Origin: Streptomyces fulvoviolaceus
GTDB taxonomy: Bacteria; Actinomycetota; Actinomycetes; Streptomycetales; Streptomycetaceae
Direction: 5' to 3'
Length of the DNA stretch: 64,000 nucleotides
Assembly (NCBI RefSeq): GCF_000718165.1
Contig: NZ_JOEY01000062.1
Coordinates: 1-64,000, forward strand
Of this stretch, positions 34,388-43,151 are shown in pieces. How positions within the stretch are numbered: position 1 is the first letter of the stretch; every line of letters begins with the position of its first letter. Position numbers and translations under genes: made by a program. Under the pieces are notes generated by a model. That model was not told where the DNA came from. It did no database searches and was given only the letters and a program-made list of their open reading frames with translations.

Positions 34388-35299
34388 TCACCTTTCGGGG
34401 TGGCGGGCGGTCCGGGTGCGCTGCTCGTAGGCCGCGCGGACCGACCGGTCGGACAGGGCGGCGAGCTGGTCGGGGACAAGGCGGTGATGCAGGGCGTCGC
34501 GGGCACGGCCCGGCAGCAGCGCGGCCAACCGGGTCAGGGCGGCCACCTGGCGGGGAACGAAGACCTCGAACCGCGGGCGCAGCACGACGTCGAGCACCGC
34601 GTCGGCCACCTGATCCGTCGTCAGGCGCCGGGTGGGGCCGGTCGCGGTGCCCACGGCCAGCTCGGTGTCCACGACGCCGGGCATCACCAGGGACACGTGC
34701 ACACCGGTGCCGCGCAGTTCGGCGCGGACGGCTGTGCTGTAGCCATGGAGGGCGTGCTTCGTCGCCGCGTAGGTCGCCTCGCCGGCCGGGGCGACCTTGC
34801 TGGCGGCGGAGGCGATGTTCACCACGTGGCCGCGACCGCGTTTCCGCATCCCCGGGATCACGAGTTTCATCCCGCGCAGTACGCCGTGGACGTTGACGTC
34901 GAACTGGCGCAGGGCGGCTTCCTCCGGTTCCTCCTCGAAGGGGCCCACCCACATGATTCCGGCGTTGTTGATCAGTACGTCGATCGGCCCCAGCCGGGTC
35001 TCGACGGTGCGCAGGAAGTCCTCGAAGGAAGGTGTGTCGGTGACGTCGAGAGACAGCCCGAGCAGTCGGCCACCGGGATGCGCGCCGATGGCACCAGCCG
35101 TTTCCACGGCAAGCTCCGCGTCGAGATCGCCGATCGCCACGGCGGCTCCGGCCCCGGCGAGCCGGGCCGCGACGGCACGCCCGATTCCGCGGCCCGCCCC
35201 GGTGACCGCGATCACTCGGCCGGTCAGCGGTCGTGTGCGGGAGAGCCTGTCGCGGTCTCTCCGGCTGAACGTGTACGGGTATTTGGGCGGTGCTGCCAC
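34388..35299 (-). CDS. SDR family oxidoreductase, first gene of five-gene operon
   Basis: A 303-aa product from the GTG at 35299 with AAGGAAGGGG about 8 nt upstream. The cofactor motif TGAGRGIGRAVA, DLDAE, NNAG, the catalytic Ser in VNIASAASK, YAATKHA and a PGVVDTEL loop are present. The C-terminal helices resemble those of SDRs that act on lipids or terpenoids. It is divergent from the TetR gene at 35452 and preceded by TGTCAG palindromes. Confidence 0.9.
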   Translation of the reverse strand: MAAPPKYPYTFSRRDRDRLSRTRPLTGRVIAVTGAGRGIGRAVAARLAGAGAAVAIGDLDAELAVETAGAIGAHPGGRLLGLSLDVTDTPSFEDFLRTVETRLGPIDVLINNAGIMWVGPFEEEPEEAALRQFDVNVHGVLRGMKLVIPGMRKRGRGHVVNIASAASKVAPAGEATYAATKHALHGYSTAVRAELRGTGVHVSLVMPGVVDTELAVGTATGPTRRLTTDQVADAVLDVVLRPRFEVFVPRQVAALTRLAALLPGRARDALHHRLVPDQLAALSDRSVRAAYEQRTRTARHPER

Positions 35300-35379
35300 G
35301 GCCGAGCCCCTTCCTTGCCCTGAGCACGAGCGGACCGCCGAGCGGCAGGCGGTCCCCACGCATTTCTGACACGCCTCCA

Positions 35380-35410
35380 TGTCAGATGAACTGACAAGCT
35401 AGAGTGTCAG
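35380..35410. promoter_or_regulatory. TGTCAG/CTGACA operator between SDR operon and TetR
   Basis: TGTCAGATGAACTGACA (35380-35396) is a perfect 6-bp-arm palindrome. It shares its CTGACA arm with a second arrangement CTGACA-N8-TGTCAG (35391-35410). It lies between the divergent SDR operon and the TetR gene and is probably bound by that TetR. Confidence 0.65.
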
Positions 35411-35451
35411 TTCAGAGCACACCGGTGTCAACACCTCTGCAAAGGGGAAAA

Positions 35452-36093
35452 ATGACCGGCACACAGACCGCCGGGCGGCGCTACGGCGGACGCGATGCGG
35501 CGCAACGACAGCAGGAGCGCCGCACCCGCCTCATCCAGGCGGGCCTCGACCTGTTCGGCACGACCGGATACGCCTCGGTCTCCGTCAAGCAGGTCTGCAC
35601 GCAGGCCGGACTGACCGAGCGCTACTTCTACGAGTCGTTCCGCGACCGCGAAGACCTACTCACCGGGGTCTACAACGAGCTGATCGCTACGATCAGCGCC
35701 GAAACCGCGCAGGCCGCCGCCGCTGCCGCACCCGATGTCGACGCCCAACTGCGCGCCGGCCTGGAGGTGTTCATTCGCACGCTCGCCGGCGACGCCCGCA
35801 AGGCCCGCCTGGTGCTCATCGAGGTCGTGGGCGCAAGCCCCCGCCTCGAAGTGCGCCGCCGCGAGGTCCTGCACGAATTCGCCGCAATGGTCGCCGCCGT
35901 CGTCGGACCGCTCCCTGGCCCGGAAGCCCCCTCCAGTCGGCTCACCATGACCGCGATGAGCCTGGTCGGCGGAGTCAACGAACTCCTCGTGGACTGGACG
36001 CTCGGCCACCAGAACGCCACCGTCGATGAACTGGTCGACCTGTGCCACACCCTGTACATCGCGGCCTACCGAGCCATCAGCGATCAGCCCTGA
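35452..36093 (+). CDS. TetR family regulator of the divergent five-gene operon
   Basis: A 213-aa product; the ATG at 35452 has AAGGGG 4 nt upstream. The DNA-binding domain reads RRTRLIQAGLDLFGTTGYASVSVKQVCTQAGLTERYFYESFRDREDLL, the rest is helical and ligand-binding. It faces the SDR-MBL-hydrolase-di-iron-reductase operon across 150 nt that contain the TGTCAG palindromes. It probably represses both until the operon's substrate appears (inference). Confidence 0.9.
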   Translation: MTGTQTAGRRYGGRDAAQRQQERRTRLIQAGLDLFGTTGYASVSVKQVCTQAGLTERYFYESFRDREDLLTGVYNELIATISAETAQAAAAAAPDVDAQLRAGLEVFIRTLAGDARKARLVLIEVVGASPRLEVRRREVLHEFAAMVAAVVGPLPGPEAPSSRLTMTAMSLVGGVNELLVDWTLGHQNATVDELVDLCHTLYIAAYRAISDQP

Positions 36094-36099
36094 TCACGA

Positions 36100-36530
36100 G
36101 GGCCCGGATCCCACTCGGCGGCCGGAAGCAGCTGCTCGTTGGCCTCTCGGCCCGAGGGCCGGGACCAGTCCTTCTCGCCGTGGCCGAGGTGGACGGGGGG
36201 CCTTGACCTCGGGATAGCGCGAGCGGGCGGCGATGAGGCTGGGCAGGTTCTGGTACACGGCCCGGCGACGGTCGGATCTTGCGTAGGGCGGCCTTGGGCT
36301 CCACCCCGGCGACCACCGGCCCCGCTCCCGGCGCGAGGACACCGCTGACCACCACACGGGCCAGGAGACTTGGACCGCGCGATTCCGCCACGGAAGTCGT
36401 ACGTATTCACCGCCACGACGCGCCGGCACCGCTCCGGCAGGTCAGCCGCGGTGGTCAGGGCGAGCACCGCCCCCATGGACGCGAGGGCGTGGCTGGCGGT
36501 CCCTGGAATGTGCATCGCGGGACGTGACTC
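36100..36530 (-). pseudogene. Alpha/beta hydrolase remnant with several frameshifts
   Basis: Three frames alternate to give one hydrolase: ASMGAVLALTTAADLPERCR-RVVAVNTYDFRGGIARS, then LLARVVVSGVLAPGAGPVVA-GVEPKAALRKI, then LPSLIAARSRYPEVKAP, then VHLGHGEKDWSRPSGREANEQLLPAAE. The elbow Ser region and the HGEKDW acid segment are recognisable but the N-terminus and the final His are gone. It is clearly a decayed gene. Confidence 0.65.
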
Positions 36531-36557
36531 GTGGCTGGGCATCGCCAGCTCTCTGTC

Positions 36558-37259
36558 CTACTTGGGCAGTTGGGCGTACAGCCCTGCCAGGTCCCCGGCC
36601 AGGCCCGCCTTGACCTGCCGTGAGATGTCGTCGGCGAGCACCTCGTACGCTCCCGTCTCGACGCCGTCGAGGGCGAATGCGGCGACGTCACGCGGGTCGG
36701 ACTTGGGCGCCTCCACTCCGGCCGCGAGGTCCGTGTCCACGTAGCCCATGTGCAGTCCGGTGACGGCGATGCCGCGCGGCTGCAACTCCAGGCGCAGGGA
36801 GTTGGTCTGCGACCACAGGGCGGCCTTGGAGGCGCTGTAGGAGCCGCCGAGCGCGATCCAGGAGAGCACGGAGTGCACGTTGAGGAGGTGGCCGCCGCCG
36901 TTGCGCTCGATGACCGGCACGAAGGCGCGGGTGAGAAGCAACGGGCCGTAGAAGTTGGTCTCGAACTCCCGGCGCACATCGTCGACCGGGGAGTCGAGGA
37001 AGGACGCGCCGACCGAAGCACCGGCGTTGTTGATCAGCACGGTCACGTCTTGCGCCTGCGCGGCGGCGGCCGCCACGGATGCCGGGTCGGTGACCTCCAG
37101 CGCCACCGGGACGGCGTCGGGGTGCGTCACACTGCGCGGGTCGCGGGCCGTGGCATAGACCTTGCCGGCGCCTCGCGCGTACAGCTCTTCCACCAGCGCC
37201 TTGCCTATGCCTCGGCTGCCGCCGGTGACGAAGACGTTTGCGTCCTTCAAAACAGTCAT
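36558..37259 (-). CDS. SDR family oxidoreductase, operator-controlled
   Basis: A 233-aa SDR starting at the ATG at 37259 with GGAG 6 nt upstream. Motifs: TGGSRGIG, NNAG, HSVLSW with the catalytic Ser, YSASKAA and GYVDTDLA. It lacks the longer C-terminus of the 271-aa SDRs and pairs instead with the SDR at 61603-62301 (shared VEAPKSDP...GAYEV(L/I)ADD(I/A)SRQ end). It is driven by the CCGATCGG promoter at 37279-37327. Confidence 0.92.
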   Translation of the reverse strand: MTVLKDANVFVTGGSRGIGKALVEELYARGAGKVYATARDPRSVTHPDAVPVALEVTDPASVAAAAAQAQDVTVLINNAGASVGASFLDSPVDDVRREFETNFYGPLLLTRAFVPVIERNGGGHLLNVHSVLSWIALGGSYSASKAALWSQTNSLRLELQPRGIAVTGLHMGYVDTDLAAGVEAPKSDPRDVAAFALDGVETGAYEVLADDISRQVKAGLAGDLAGLYAQLPK

Positions 37260-37278
37260 GACTGTCTCCACAGAATGA

Positions 37279-37327
37279 GAAACCGTTCGGTTTCTATCAA
37301 GCTAAACCGATCGGTTTCCACGCGCAA
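37279..37327 (-). promoter_or_regulatory. Promoter with two CCGATCGG-palindrome operators (minus strand)
   Basis: Read on the minus strand: TTGCGC (37327-37322), 17-nt spacer with GAAACCGATCGGTTTA (37318-37303), TAGCTT (37304-37299), then a second copy GAAACCGAACGGTTTC (37294-37279). The arrangement matches the promoters at 25819, 29024, 43941 and 47831. Confidence 0.75.
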
Positions 37328-37347
37328 GCCCGGCAGGGCCCCCGGCT

Positions 37348-38508
37348 TCACCGGGACGTTCCGTACCCGTGGATCCCTGGGATGACGAGCTCTCCGCCTG
37401 TCTGTCCCGCCTGGTCGATGTCGGCTTCGTCCAGGCCGAGTTGCAGCTTGAGGCCCAGCTTCCCGAGCGTGCCGTAGAGCCACTCCGGGACGGTGTCGGG
37501 GGTGAGGTGGAGGCGGAGGGCCGGGGGCAGGGGAATGCCTTCGACGCCGGAGAGGGTGCCCGTCAGGCTCTCGACGTACATGGTGATGTGGTCGCCCCGC
37601 AGCGTGGACGTCGAGCCGGGCGCTCCGTCGATGTGCTGGATCTGCGGGCCGACGGGTACGGCCATCTTCAGGTCGCGGATCGTGACGGCCCCCGCGGAGA
37701 ACTTGAGCACCCGCTTGGGCCCGGCGGCCGTGTCCACGGTCACCACGCCACCGAAGACGAGGTCGTGCAGTTCGAGGCGGCTTCCCTTCATGTTCCAGGA
37801 CTCGGCGGCGAATCGACCGGCGCTCTTGCCCTCGGGGGCCTTGAGATCGCTGATGTCACAGATGCGGGAGGCCCCGGTGGTGGGCTCCGGTTGGGGCGAC
37901 GGCTCAGTGGTCCGGTGGCCGGGGGTGGGTGACGCGTGAGGTGCGGTCGGTGGCGCGTCGGCGGCTTCCGTGGTCGTCGGCGTCGGCGCGGCCGGGCTCG
38001 GTGAGGGGCTCGTGCCGGGTGCCGGACTCTGCTGCTCGGTGTCGCTCCGGAAGAGGGAACCGAGGATGTCCGCAAGGCCGGTGGTGCCGGCGGTCGCGCT
38101 CGGTGAGGCGGCCGGAACCGGGGCAAGGCCCGTTTCCTCGTCAGCCACCTGCTCCGACGGCTTGACCGACTCGCCGCCCGTGAGGGCACTTGGCGTGCTG
38201 GGAGCAACGGAAGGAGTGGGTGCCACGGCAGGGGGTGCCGTGTCGTCGGGACGGGCGCAGTCGACACCGCCGCCGGGCGCCCCTTCGGGAGCGGAATGAG
38301 CCGCGGTGGCACTCGCGTCGGCTGCAGGCGGACGCTGACTTGCCAGGACGAGGACGGTCGGCAGCGCGGTCAGCACGAGAGCCTTCCCGAGGGGCAGGCG
38401 CAGGCGGGTCAGCGCGGACGTACGAGGAACGGCGTGGCGGCCCCTCTTCGGCCGGGCGTAGTGGGGTCCTTCGGCCTCGCTGCGGAGGTCGGGCGACTGG
38501 TCGGTCAT
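37348..38508 (-). CDS. Membrane-anchored or secreted protein with Pro/Ser/Thr-rich linker
   Basis: A 386-aa product whose ATG overlaps the DUF6114 stop (ATGA). A charged N-terminus is followed by a helix (LGKALVLTALPTVLVLASQ), a 150-residue Pro/Ser/Thr/Ala-rich stretch and a C-terminal domain of about 165 residues (ICDISDLKAPEGKSAGRFAA...LELHDLVFGGVVTVDTAAG, LRGDHITMYVESLTGTL). The C-terminal domain resembles the strand-rich part of the neighbouring DUF6230 protein (both bind the pattern 'GxxxxxTxxxxxL'); this is only suggestive. It probably sits outside the cell. Confidence 0.8.
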   Translation of the reverse strand: MTDQSPDLRSEAEGPHYARPKRGRHAVPRTSALTRLRLPLGKALVLTALPTVLVLASQRPPAADASATAAHSAPEGAPGGGVDCARPDDTAPPAVAPTPSVAPSTPSALTGGESVKPSEQVADEETGLAPVPAASPSATAGTTGLADILGSLFRSDTEQQSPAPGTSPSPSPAAPTPTTTEAADAPPTAPHASPTPGHRTTEPSPQPEPTTGASRICDISDLKAPEGKSAGRFAAESWNMKGSRLELHDLVFGGVVTVDTAAGPKRVLKFSAGAVTIRDLKMAVPVGPQIQHIDGAPGSTSTLRGDHITMYVESLTGTLSGVEGIPLPPALRLHLTPDTVPEWLYGTLGKLGLKLQLGLDEADIDQAGQTGGELVIPGIHGYGTSR

Positions 38509-38954
38509 TCCCCGGCCCTCCCCGACGGCCCCTCGGTGTCGTCGGACGTGTTCACCGGGCCCCACGCCAGGGCCAGGAGTCCACCCGTGGCCGCGCACAG
38601 CGTGCCGACGAAGAATCCGCCGAAGTTCGAGATGGGAAGCGACAGCACACCGAGGAAGACGGCCACGCATCCGGCGAAGAACCTGATGACCGGCTGGAAC
38701 CACAGAAGTCCGCCAAGGACGATCAACGTCAGACCGATGACCAGCGACCCCGCCCCCGCGGTGGTGGACATCGCCACGGACAGGGCGCCCAGGGAGAGGT
38801 TGAAGTACGGGAAGTAGATGATCGGTGCGGCTGCCAGGAGTACCAGCAGGCCCGCCCAGAAGGGGCGGGTGCGCCGCCAGTCCCGGAAGTCCCGGCGAAC
38901 GCGGGCGAAGCCGCTGCCACTGCGGGGGTGCGCGGGTGCGCCGGCACTCGTCAT
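38505..38954 (-). CDS. DUF6114 membrane protein
   Basis: A 149-aa product with four membrane helices (FWAGLLVLLAAAPIIYFPY, ALSVAMSTTAGAGSLVIGLTLIVLGGLLW, FFAGCVAVFLGVLSLPISNFGG, FFVGTLCAATGGLLALAWG) and an FRDWRRTRPFWAG entry motif typical of DUF6114. It lies between the DUF6230 gene and the secreted protein gene and is coupled to the latter by ATGA. In Streptomyces these two DUFs usually travel together. Their function is unknown. Confidence 0.88.
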   Translation of the reverse strand: MTSAGAPAHPRSGSGFARVRRDFRDWRRTRPFWAGLLVLLAAAPIIYFPYFNLSLGALSVAMSTTAGAGSLVIGLTLIVLGGLLWFQPVIRFFAGCVAVFLGVLSLPISNFGGFFVGTLCAATGGLLALAWGPVNTSDDTEGPSGRAGE

Positions 38955-39000
38955 GTGGAGGTTCCCAAATCGTCAGCGGGCGGGGGAGGTCGGGACGTGA

Positions 39001-39615
39001 TCAGAAGCAGTCGTGGCGGCCGGCGGCGATGTTCATGTGCAGGCCCGACAGTTCGAACGTTCCCGCGGTCGTCGCCCAGACCGTCTGGTGGGCATCGATG
39101 ATCTCGACCTTGTCCGCCTGCTGGGCGTAGCCGTTGGGATCGACCTTGTCCTTCGGGTTGACCTGACCCTTGGTCATGGAACCGGTGGCGACGCCGATGT
39201 CGACGTTGGTGAAGGTGCCCTTCTTGGCCTTGAGGTCGGTCATGTCGATGTACAGGCCCTTGGCCTTGACCGGCGTACCCGACCCGCCGGCCTTGAGCGT
39301 CATCGTGTAGGTCCCGAGCACGGGGATGTCCACCGGGACGGACTGGCACATGTCGGTGACCGTCGCGTTCTTGATGGACGAGACGGAGACGGGCACGTGC
39401 TTGCCGTTCTTGGCGACGTCCACCGTGGCGTAGTTGCCGAACCCGGTGCCGCTCAACTTGCCGGCCGAGACCTGGAAGTCGGAACCGGAGATGCTGAACG
39501 AAGCGGCCAGGGCGCCCTGGGCCATGGAGACGGCGACAGCCGCCGTGGCGACCACCGTCGGCACCGCACCGATGGCGAAACGCTTCCAGTGGGTCTTGCC
39601 GATTCGCTGGGACAT
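39001..39615 (-). CDS. DUF6230 secreted protein
   Basis: A 204-aa product from the ATG at 39615 (GGAG 8 nt upstream) with a signal-like helix (FAIGAVPTVVATAAVAVSMAQGALA) and a strand-rich body containing FSISGSDFQVSAGKLSGTGF, DMCQSVPVDIPVLGTYTM, YIDMTDLKAKKGTFTNVDIG and the end HMNIAAGRHDCF. The two cysteines, at DMCQS and HDCF, could form a disulphide. The family is conserved in Streptomyces, with unknown function. It is the first gene of an operon facing the MerR gene. Confidence 0.9.
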   Translation of the reverse strand: MSQRIGKTHWKRFAIGAVPTVVATAAVAVSMAQGALAASFSISGSDFQVSAGKLSGTGFGNYATVDVAKNGKHVPVSVSSIKNATVTDMCQSVPVDIPVLGTYTMTLKAGGSGTPVKAKGLYIDMTDLKAKKGTFTNVDIGVATGSMTKGQVNPKDKVDPNGYAQQADKVEIIDAHQTVWATTAGTFELSGLHMNIAAGRHDCF

Positions 39616-39782
39616 GGTGTGGTTCTCCGTTGTCGAGGCGTACGAGACGACCGGACCCAGAACTGACTGGCCCGGGGCGGGGGAAGAACTACGGCTGGGT
39701 GCGGCCGTGGCGATGCAGGCAACTTCCGCGGGCGCATGCAGTCCACGCGCACGAAGGAAGTGGGCACACCGAAGAAGCGCTC

Positions 39783-39820
39783 GATAGTGTTACTACCGAG
39801 TACCCGATAGTGGCACTATC
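39783..39820. promoter_or_regulatory. Tandem GATAGTG palindromes between DUF6230 operon and MerR gene
   Basis: GATAGTGGCACTATC (39806-39820) is a perfect 7-bp-arm palindrome, and GATAGTGTTACTACC (39783-39797) is an imperfect copy centred 23 bp away. They lie in the 250-nt gap between divergent genes and probably bind the MerR-type protein encoded at 39866. Confidence 0.65.
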
Positions 39821-39865
39821 GACCACGTCGGGGCAACCCCCGGTAACGCGATACTGGAGGGACAG

Positions 39866-40603
39866 TTGAGCGTGAGGGAGCGCATGAGGATTTCAGAGCT
39901 CAGCCGACGGTCCGGGGTGCCGGCGGCGACCATCAAGTACTACCGACGGGAGGGGCTGCTCCCCGAGGGACGCGCGCTGAACCCGACCACGGTCGAGTAC
40001 GACGAGGAGCACGTCCAGCGGCTGCGTCTGATCCGTTCCCTCATCCAGCTCGGCGGGCTGTCCGTCGCCCGCACCCGGGAAGTGCTCGAAGCCGTCGAGC
40101 GTCCGCTGGACGCGTTCGAGACCCTGGCGGTCGTCCACCACGCCCTGCCCGTTCCTTCCGCGGAGACGAGCGGGAAGGAAGGCGAGGACCGCGCGGGTGC
40201 CGCCGACGAGGCAGCATCCGGCGGAGCCGCCGCGAGGGTCGAGGCTCTCATCGAGAACATGGGCTGGCAGATCTCCGACGCGTCACCCCACCGCCCGGCA
40301 CTCGCCGGAAGTCTCGCGGCGCTGAGTCGCCTCGGCACCGACTACACGGCCGACGACCTCATCCCCTACGCACGGCTCGCCACCTCCACCGCAGACCTGG
40401 ATTTCGCGCAGCTCGAAGGGATCGAGGACCAGATCGCCCTCGCCGAGCGGGCGGTGGTCCTCAGTGTGCTGTTCGAGCCGGTCGTCAGGCTGCTGCGGCG
40501 CCTGGCCCAGGAGGACGCGAACCACCGTCGCCACCATCGCCGCGCGTGCGCGCAGGGGGAAGCAGCCGACGGAGTGAGTGCCCGGCGGGGTGCCGACGAA
40601 TAG
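39866..40603 (+). CDS. MerR family transcriptional regulator
   Basis: About 245 aa from a TTG at 39866 with GGAGG 6 nt upstream; the ATG at 39884 (MRISELSRRSGVPAATIKYY) is an equally plausible start, as that is the usual MerR beginning. The winged helix reads ISELSRRSGVPAATIKYYRREGLL followed by NPTTVEYDEEHVQRLRLIRSL. The C-terminal half lacks a cysteine metal site and is instead helical, as in multidrug-type MerR proteins. It faces the DUF6230 operon across tandem palindromes. Confidence 0.85.
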   Translation: MSVRERMRISELSRRSGVPAATIKYYRREGLLPEGRALNPTTVEYDEEHVQRLRLIRSLIQLGGLSVARTREVLEAVERPLDAFETLAVVHHALPVPSAETSGKEGEDRAGAADEAASGGAAARVEALIENMGWQISDASPHRPALAGSLAALSRLGTDYTADDLIPYARLATSTADLDFAQLEGIEDQIALAERAVVLSVLFEPVVRLLRRLAQEDANHRRHHRRACAQGEAADGVSARRGADE

Positions 40604-40624
40604 CAGGCACCCCGCTCGCAGGGT

Positions 40625-42799
40625 TCAGCCTGCGGTGACGGGGACCCGCTTGTCCGTCTCCGTCGGCATGTCGGTCTCCTTGATGCCGAACCGGTCGTAG
40701 AAGCGGGCCAGCGGGGCCGGAGCCCACCAGGCCGCTCTGCCCAGCAGTCTCATGACGGCCGTTCCCAGCAGGATGCGTACCACCAGCACGTCCGTCAGGA
40801 CCGCGAACACCATGCCGACGCCGAAGAGCTTGATGGTCAGCACCTCGCTCATCCCGATCGCCGCGAGCGGCACGCACATCAGCAGCGCCGCACTCACGAC
40901 CAGGCGGCCGATGGACTGCAGCCCGGTCGCCACGGCCTCCGTGCTGTCGCCTGACTTGTCGTACTGCTCCCGCATCCGGGACACCAGGAACACCTCGTAG
41001 TCCATGGAGAGTCCGAAGATCAGCGCGAACAGCATGATCGGCATGTTGGGCTCGATGTTGCCGGTCGGGTCAAAGCCGAGCAGGTTGTGCAGATGGCCGT
41101 CCTGGAAGATCCAGACCAGGACGCCGAAGGTCGCGGTCAGCGACAGCATGTTCATCGCGATGGCCTTCAGTGGCAGCAGCACCGAGCCGAACGCGAGGAA
41201 CAGCAGGAGGTACGTCATCACCGCGATGTAGAGCAGCATCCACGGCAGGGTCTCGCCCAGTGCGTCCAGGGTGTCGTCGTACACCGCCGACTCGCCGCCG
41301 AAGTACGCCCGGGCGCCCGGCGGTTCGGGGACCTCCTTGAGCCGGTTCACCAGGTCGCGCGCGTGGGTCGAGACGGGATTGCCGTCGAACGTGACCGACA
41401 CCCGGGCCGTGGTTCCCTCCACGCCGGTGATCCTGGCGCTCGTGGCGCCCTCGGTGGCGCCGAGCCGCTCGGCGTACGCCTTCAGCGCCGCGCCCTGCTC
41501 CTTCGAGGTCCCGTCGGACTTCAGCACGAGCAGCGAGTCGATGAACTTCACCGCGTCGCCGTCGAAGTCGTGCTCCATGGCGTTGAAGACCTGGCGGCCC
41601 TCGGAACTGCTCGGCAGCTGCTGCGCGTTGATGGATCCGAACTCGATCTTGGAGAACGGCAGGGCGAGTGTCAGCAGCAGGCCCACCGCGCCCACCACCA
41701 CGACCCACCGCCGCCGCATCAGGCCGTGCCCGAACCGATACCAGGCGCCCTCGCCTGCCGCCGACCGCCCTGCCTTCTTGCGGCGCAGCGGGAAGGCGTT
41801 GACCTTCGGTCCCATGACGGCGAGCAGCGCGAGGAGCGCGACCAGCGAGAAGAGCACCGCCAGCAGGACCGCTGCCACACCGCCGTACGACATCGACTTC
41901 AGGAACGTCGACGGGAAGAGGGTCAGGCCGGCCAGCGCCGCCGCGACCGTGGTGCCGGAGACCATCACGGTGCGCCCGGCCGTGGCGAGGGTGCGCCCGA
42001 TCGCCTCTTCGCCGGTGTAGCCGGCCTCCAGTTCCTCGCGGTAGCGGCTCACGATCAGCAGGCCGTAGTCGATGGCGACCGCGAGACCCAGGATCGTGAC
42101 CAGGCTCATGGCGAACACGGACACGTCGGTGATGTTCGCGATGGTCCGCAGGACAGCCATCGACCCGAGGATGGAGAGCACGCCGACGAGCAGCGGGAGG
42201 AAGGCCGCGGTCAGACCGCCGAACACGACCAGCAGGAGCAGGAAGAGCACGGGAGCCGAGATGATCTCCGCGGTTCTCAGGTCACGTTCGATCTTCTCAC
42301 TCGCCTGATGGCCGGTGGGCACCGTGCCGCCCTGCAGGGTCTCCAGGCCGGGTGCCGGAATCTTGTCCTTGACCGCCTCGTACGCGTCCTCCTTGGCCTT
42401 CTCACTGCTGCCGTGGAGGTTCAGGGCGACGTAGGTGGCGTGCCGGTCGTGACTCACCTGCGCCGGCATCTTGGTCGTCCAGAAGTCCAGGTAGCCGGTC
42501 ACCTCCGACTTCGGCAGGGACTCCAACTGCCGGACGACCGCCCGCTGGAAGGACGGGTCGTCGACGGTGCGGTCCTTGTCGCGGTAGACGATCACCGCGT
42601 CGGGTGTCCGCTGCGGGAACGCCTTCTCGGCGATGTGGGCCGCACGCACACTGTCCGAGCCGGGGTCCTGGAAGCCGAGCGGTGTCAGAGAACCGAAGAC
42701 TCCCGCACCGTAGGCCCCGGACAGGACGGCGAACAGCGCGGTCAGTATCAGCAGGGGCTTTCGCCTGCGGTGGAGCAGACGCCCGAATCTCTCAAACAT
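40625..42799 (-). CDS. MMPL/RND-type membrane transporter
   Basis: A 724-aa exporter from the ATG at 42799 (AGGAG 5 nt upstream). Two repeats each of one helix, an extracytoplasmic domain and five helices are visible. Signatures: AVAIDYGLLIVSRYREEL in the first half and GLSMDYEVFLVSRMREQYD in the second, the Asp-Tyr pairs that form the proton relay. It is of the actinobacterial MMPL family that exports lipids or drugs. The gene is convergent with MerR and preceded by a hydrolase remnant and TetR gene. Confidence 0.92.
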   Translation of the reverse strand: MFERFGRLLHRRRKPLLILTALFAVLSGAYGAGVFGSLTPLGFQDPGSDSVRAAHIAEKAFPQRTPDAVIVYRDKDRTVDDPSFQRAVVRQLESLPKSEVTGYLDFWTTKMPAQVSHDRHATYVALNLHGSSEKAKEDAYEAVKDKIPAPGLETLQGGTVPTGHQASEKIERDLRTAEIISAPVLFLLLLVVFGGLTAAFLPLLVGVLSILGSMAVLRTIANITDVSVFAMSLVTILGLAVAIDYGLLIVSRYREELEAGYTGEEAIGRTLATAGRTVMVSGTTVAAALAGLTLFPSTFLKSMSYGGVAAVLLAVLFSLVALLALLAVMGPKVNAFPLRRKKAGRSAAGEGAWYRFGHGLMRRRWVVVVGAVGLLLTLALPFSKIEFGSINAQQLPSSSEGRQVFNAMEHDFDGDAVKFIDSLLVLKSDGTSKEQGAALKAYAERLGATEGATSARITGVEGTTARVSVTFDGNPVSTHARDLVNRLKEVPEPPGARAYFGGESAVYDDTLDALGETLPWMLLYIAVMTYLLLFLAFGSVLLPLKAIAMNMLSLTATFGVLVWIFQDGHLHNLLGFDPTGNIEPNMPIMLFALIFGLSMDYEVFLVSRMREQYDKSGDSTEAVATGLQSIGRLVVSAALLMCVPLAAIGMSEVLTIKLFGVGMVFAVLTDVLVVRILLGTAVMRLLGRAAWWAPAPLARFYDRFGIKETDMPTETDKRVPVTAG

Positions 42800-42810
42800 G
42801 GATTCTCCTG

Positions 42811-42850
42811 GGTGGGTGCTGGATGGGTGCTGGGTGCTGGATGGGTGGGA
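42811..42850. repeat. Short tandem repeat TGGGTGCTGGA-like
   Basis: About 40 bases consist of GGTGGGTGCTGGAT and GGTGCT units repeated in tandem just before the MMPL start codon. They extend the tail of the neighbouring hydrolase remnant as HPxPSTHP units. Confidence 0.5.
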
Positions 42851-42859
42851 AGTTGCTGT

Positions 42860-43050
42860 CGGCCGAGGCCGAGGACGGTCTCGAACAGCAGGTCGAGCTG
42901 CTGCTCCCGCAGGAAGTGACCGGTGTCGGAGACGGTCGGATGGCTCCACCCCTTCGCGCCCGGGATGTGCTCCTGGAAGACCTGCTCGAAGGCGCGCGTG
43001 ATGTCCTCGTGCGCGGCGAAAGCGGTGAGGAACGGCTTTCGAAGGCTGTC
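42860..43050 (-). pseudogene. Haloalkane-dehalogenase-like alpha/beta hydrolase, C-terminal remnant
   Basis: The minus frame reads SLRKPFLTAFAAHEDITRAF, then EQVFQEHIPGAKGWSHPTV, SDTGHFLREQQLDLLFETVLGL. The GHFL motif with the catalytic His and the KPFLTAF-x-D acid segment are those of haloalkane dehalogenases and their kin. The N-terminal two thirds, including the nucleophile, are absent. The frame runs on through tandem-repeat DNA. Dead fragment. Confidence 0.6.
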
Positions 43051-43151
43051 GGTACCACCCAGGCGCGGCTCGGCATTGAGGCCGGCGGGTCGGTAGTGCC
43101 GAGCGCTACCCGGTGTGGGAACTGCCGCGCTCGGGGTCCACACGGAGAATC

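Noticed and set aside
42811..42850. Tandem GGTGGGTGCTGGAT repeats considered as a CRISPR or origin iteron
   Set aside because: Units are adjacent without spacers, too short and only about 40 bp in total; simple tandem repeat.
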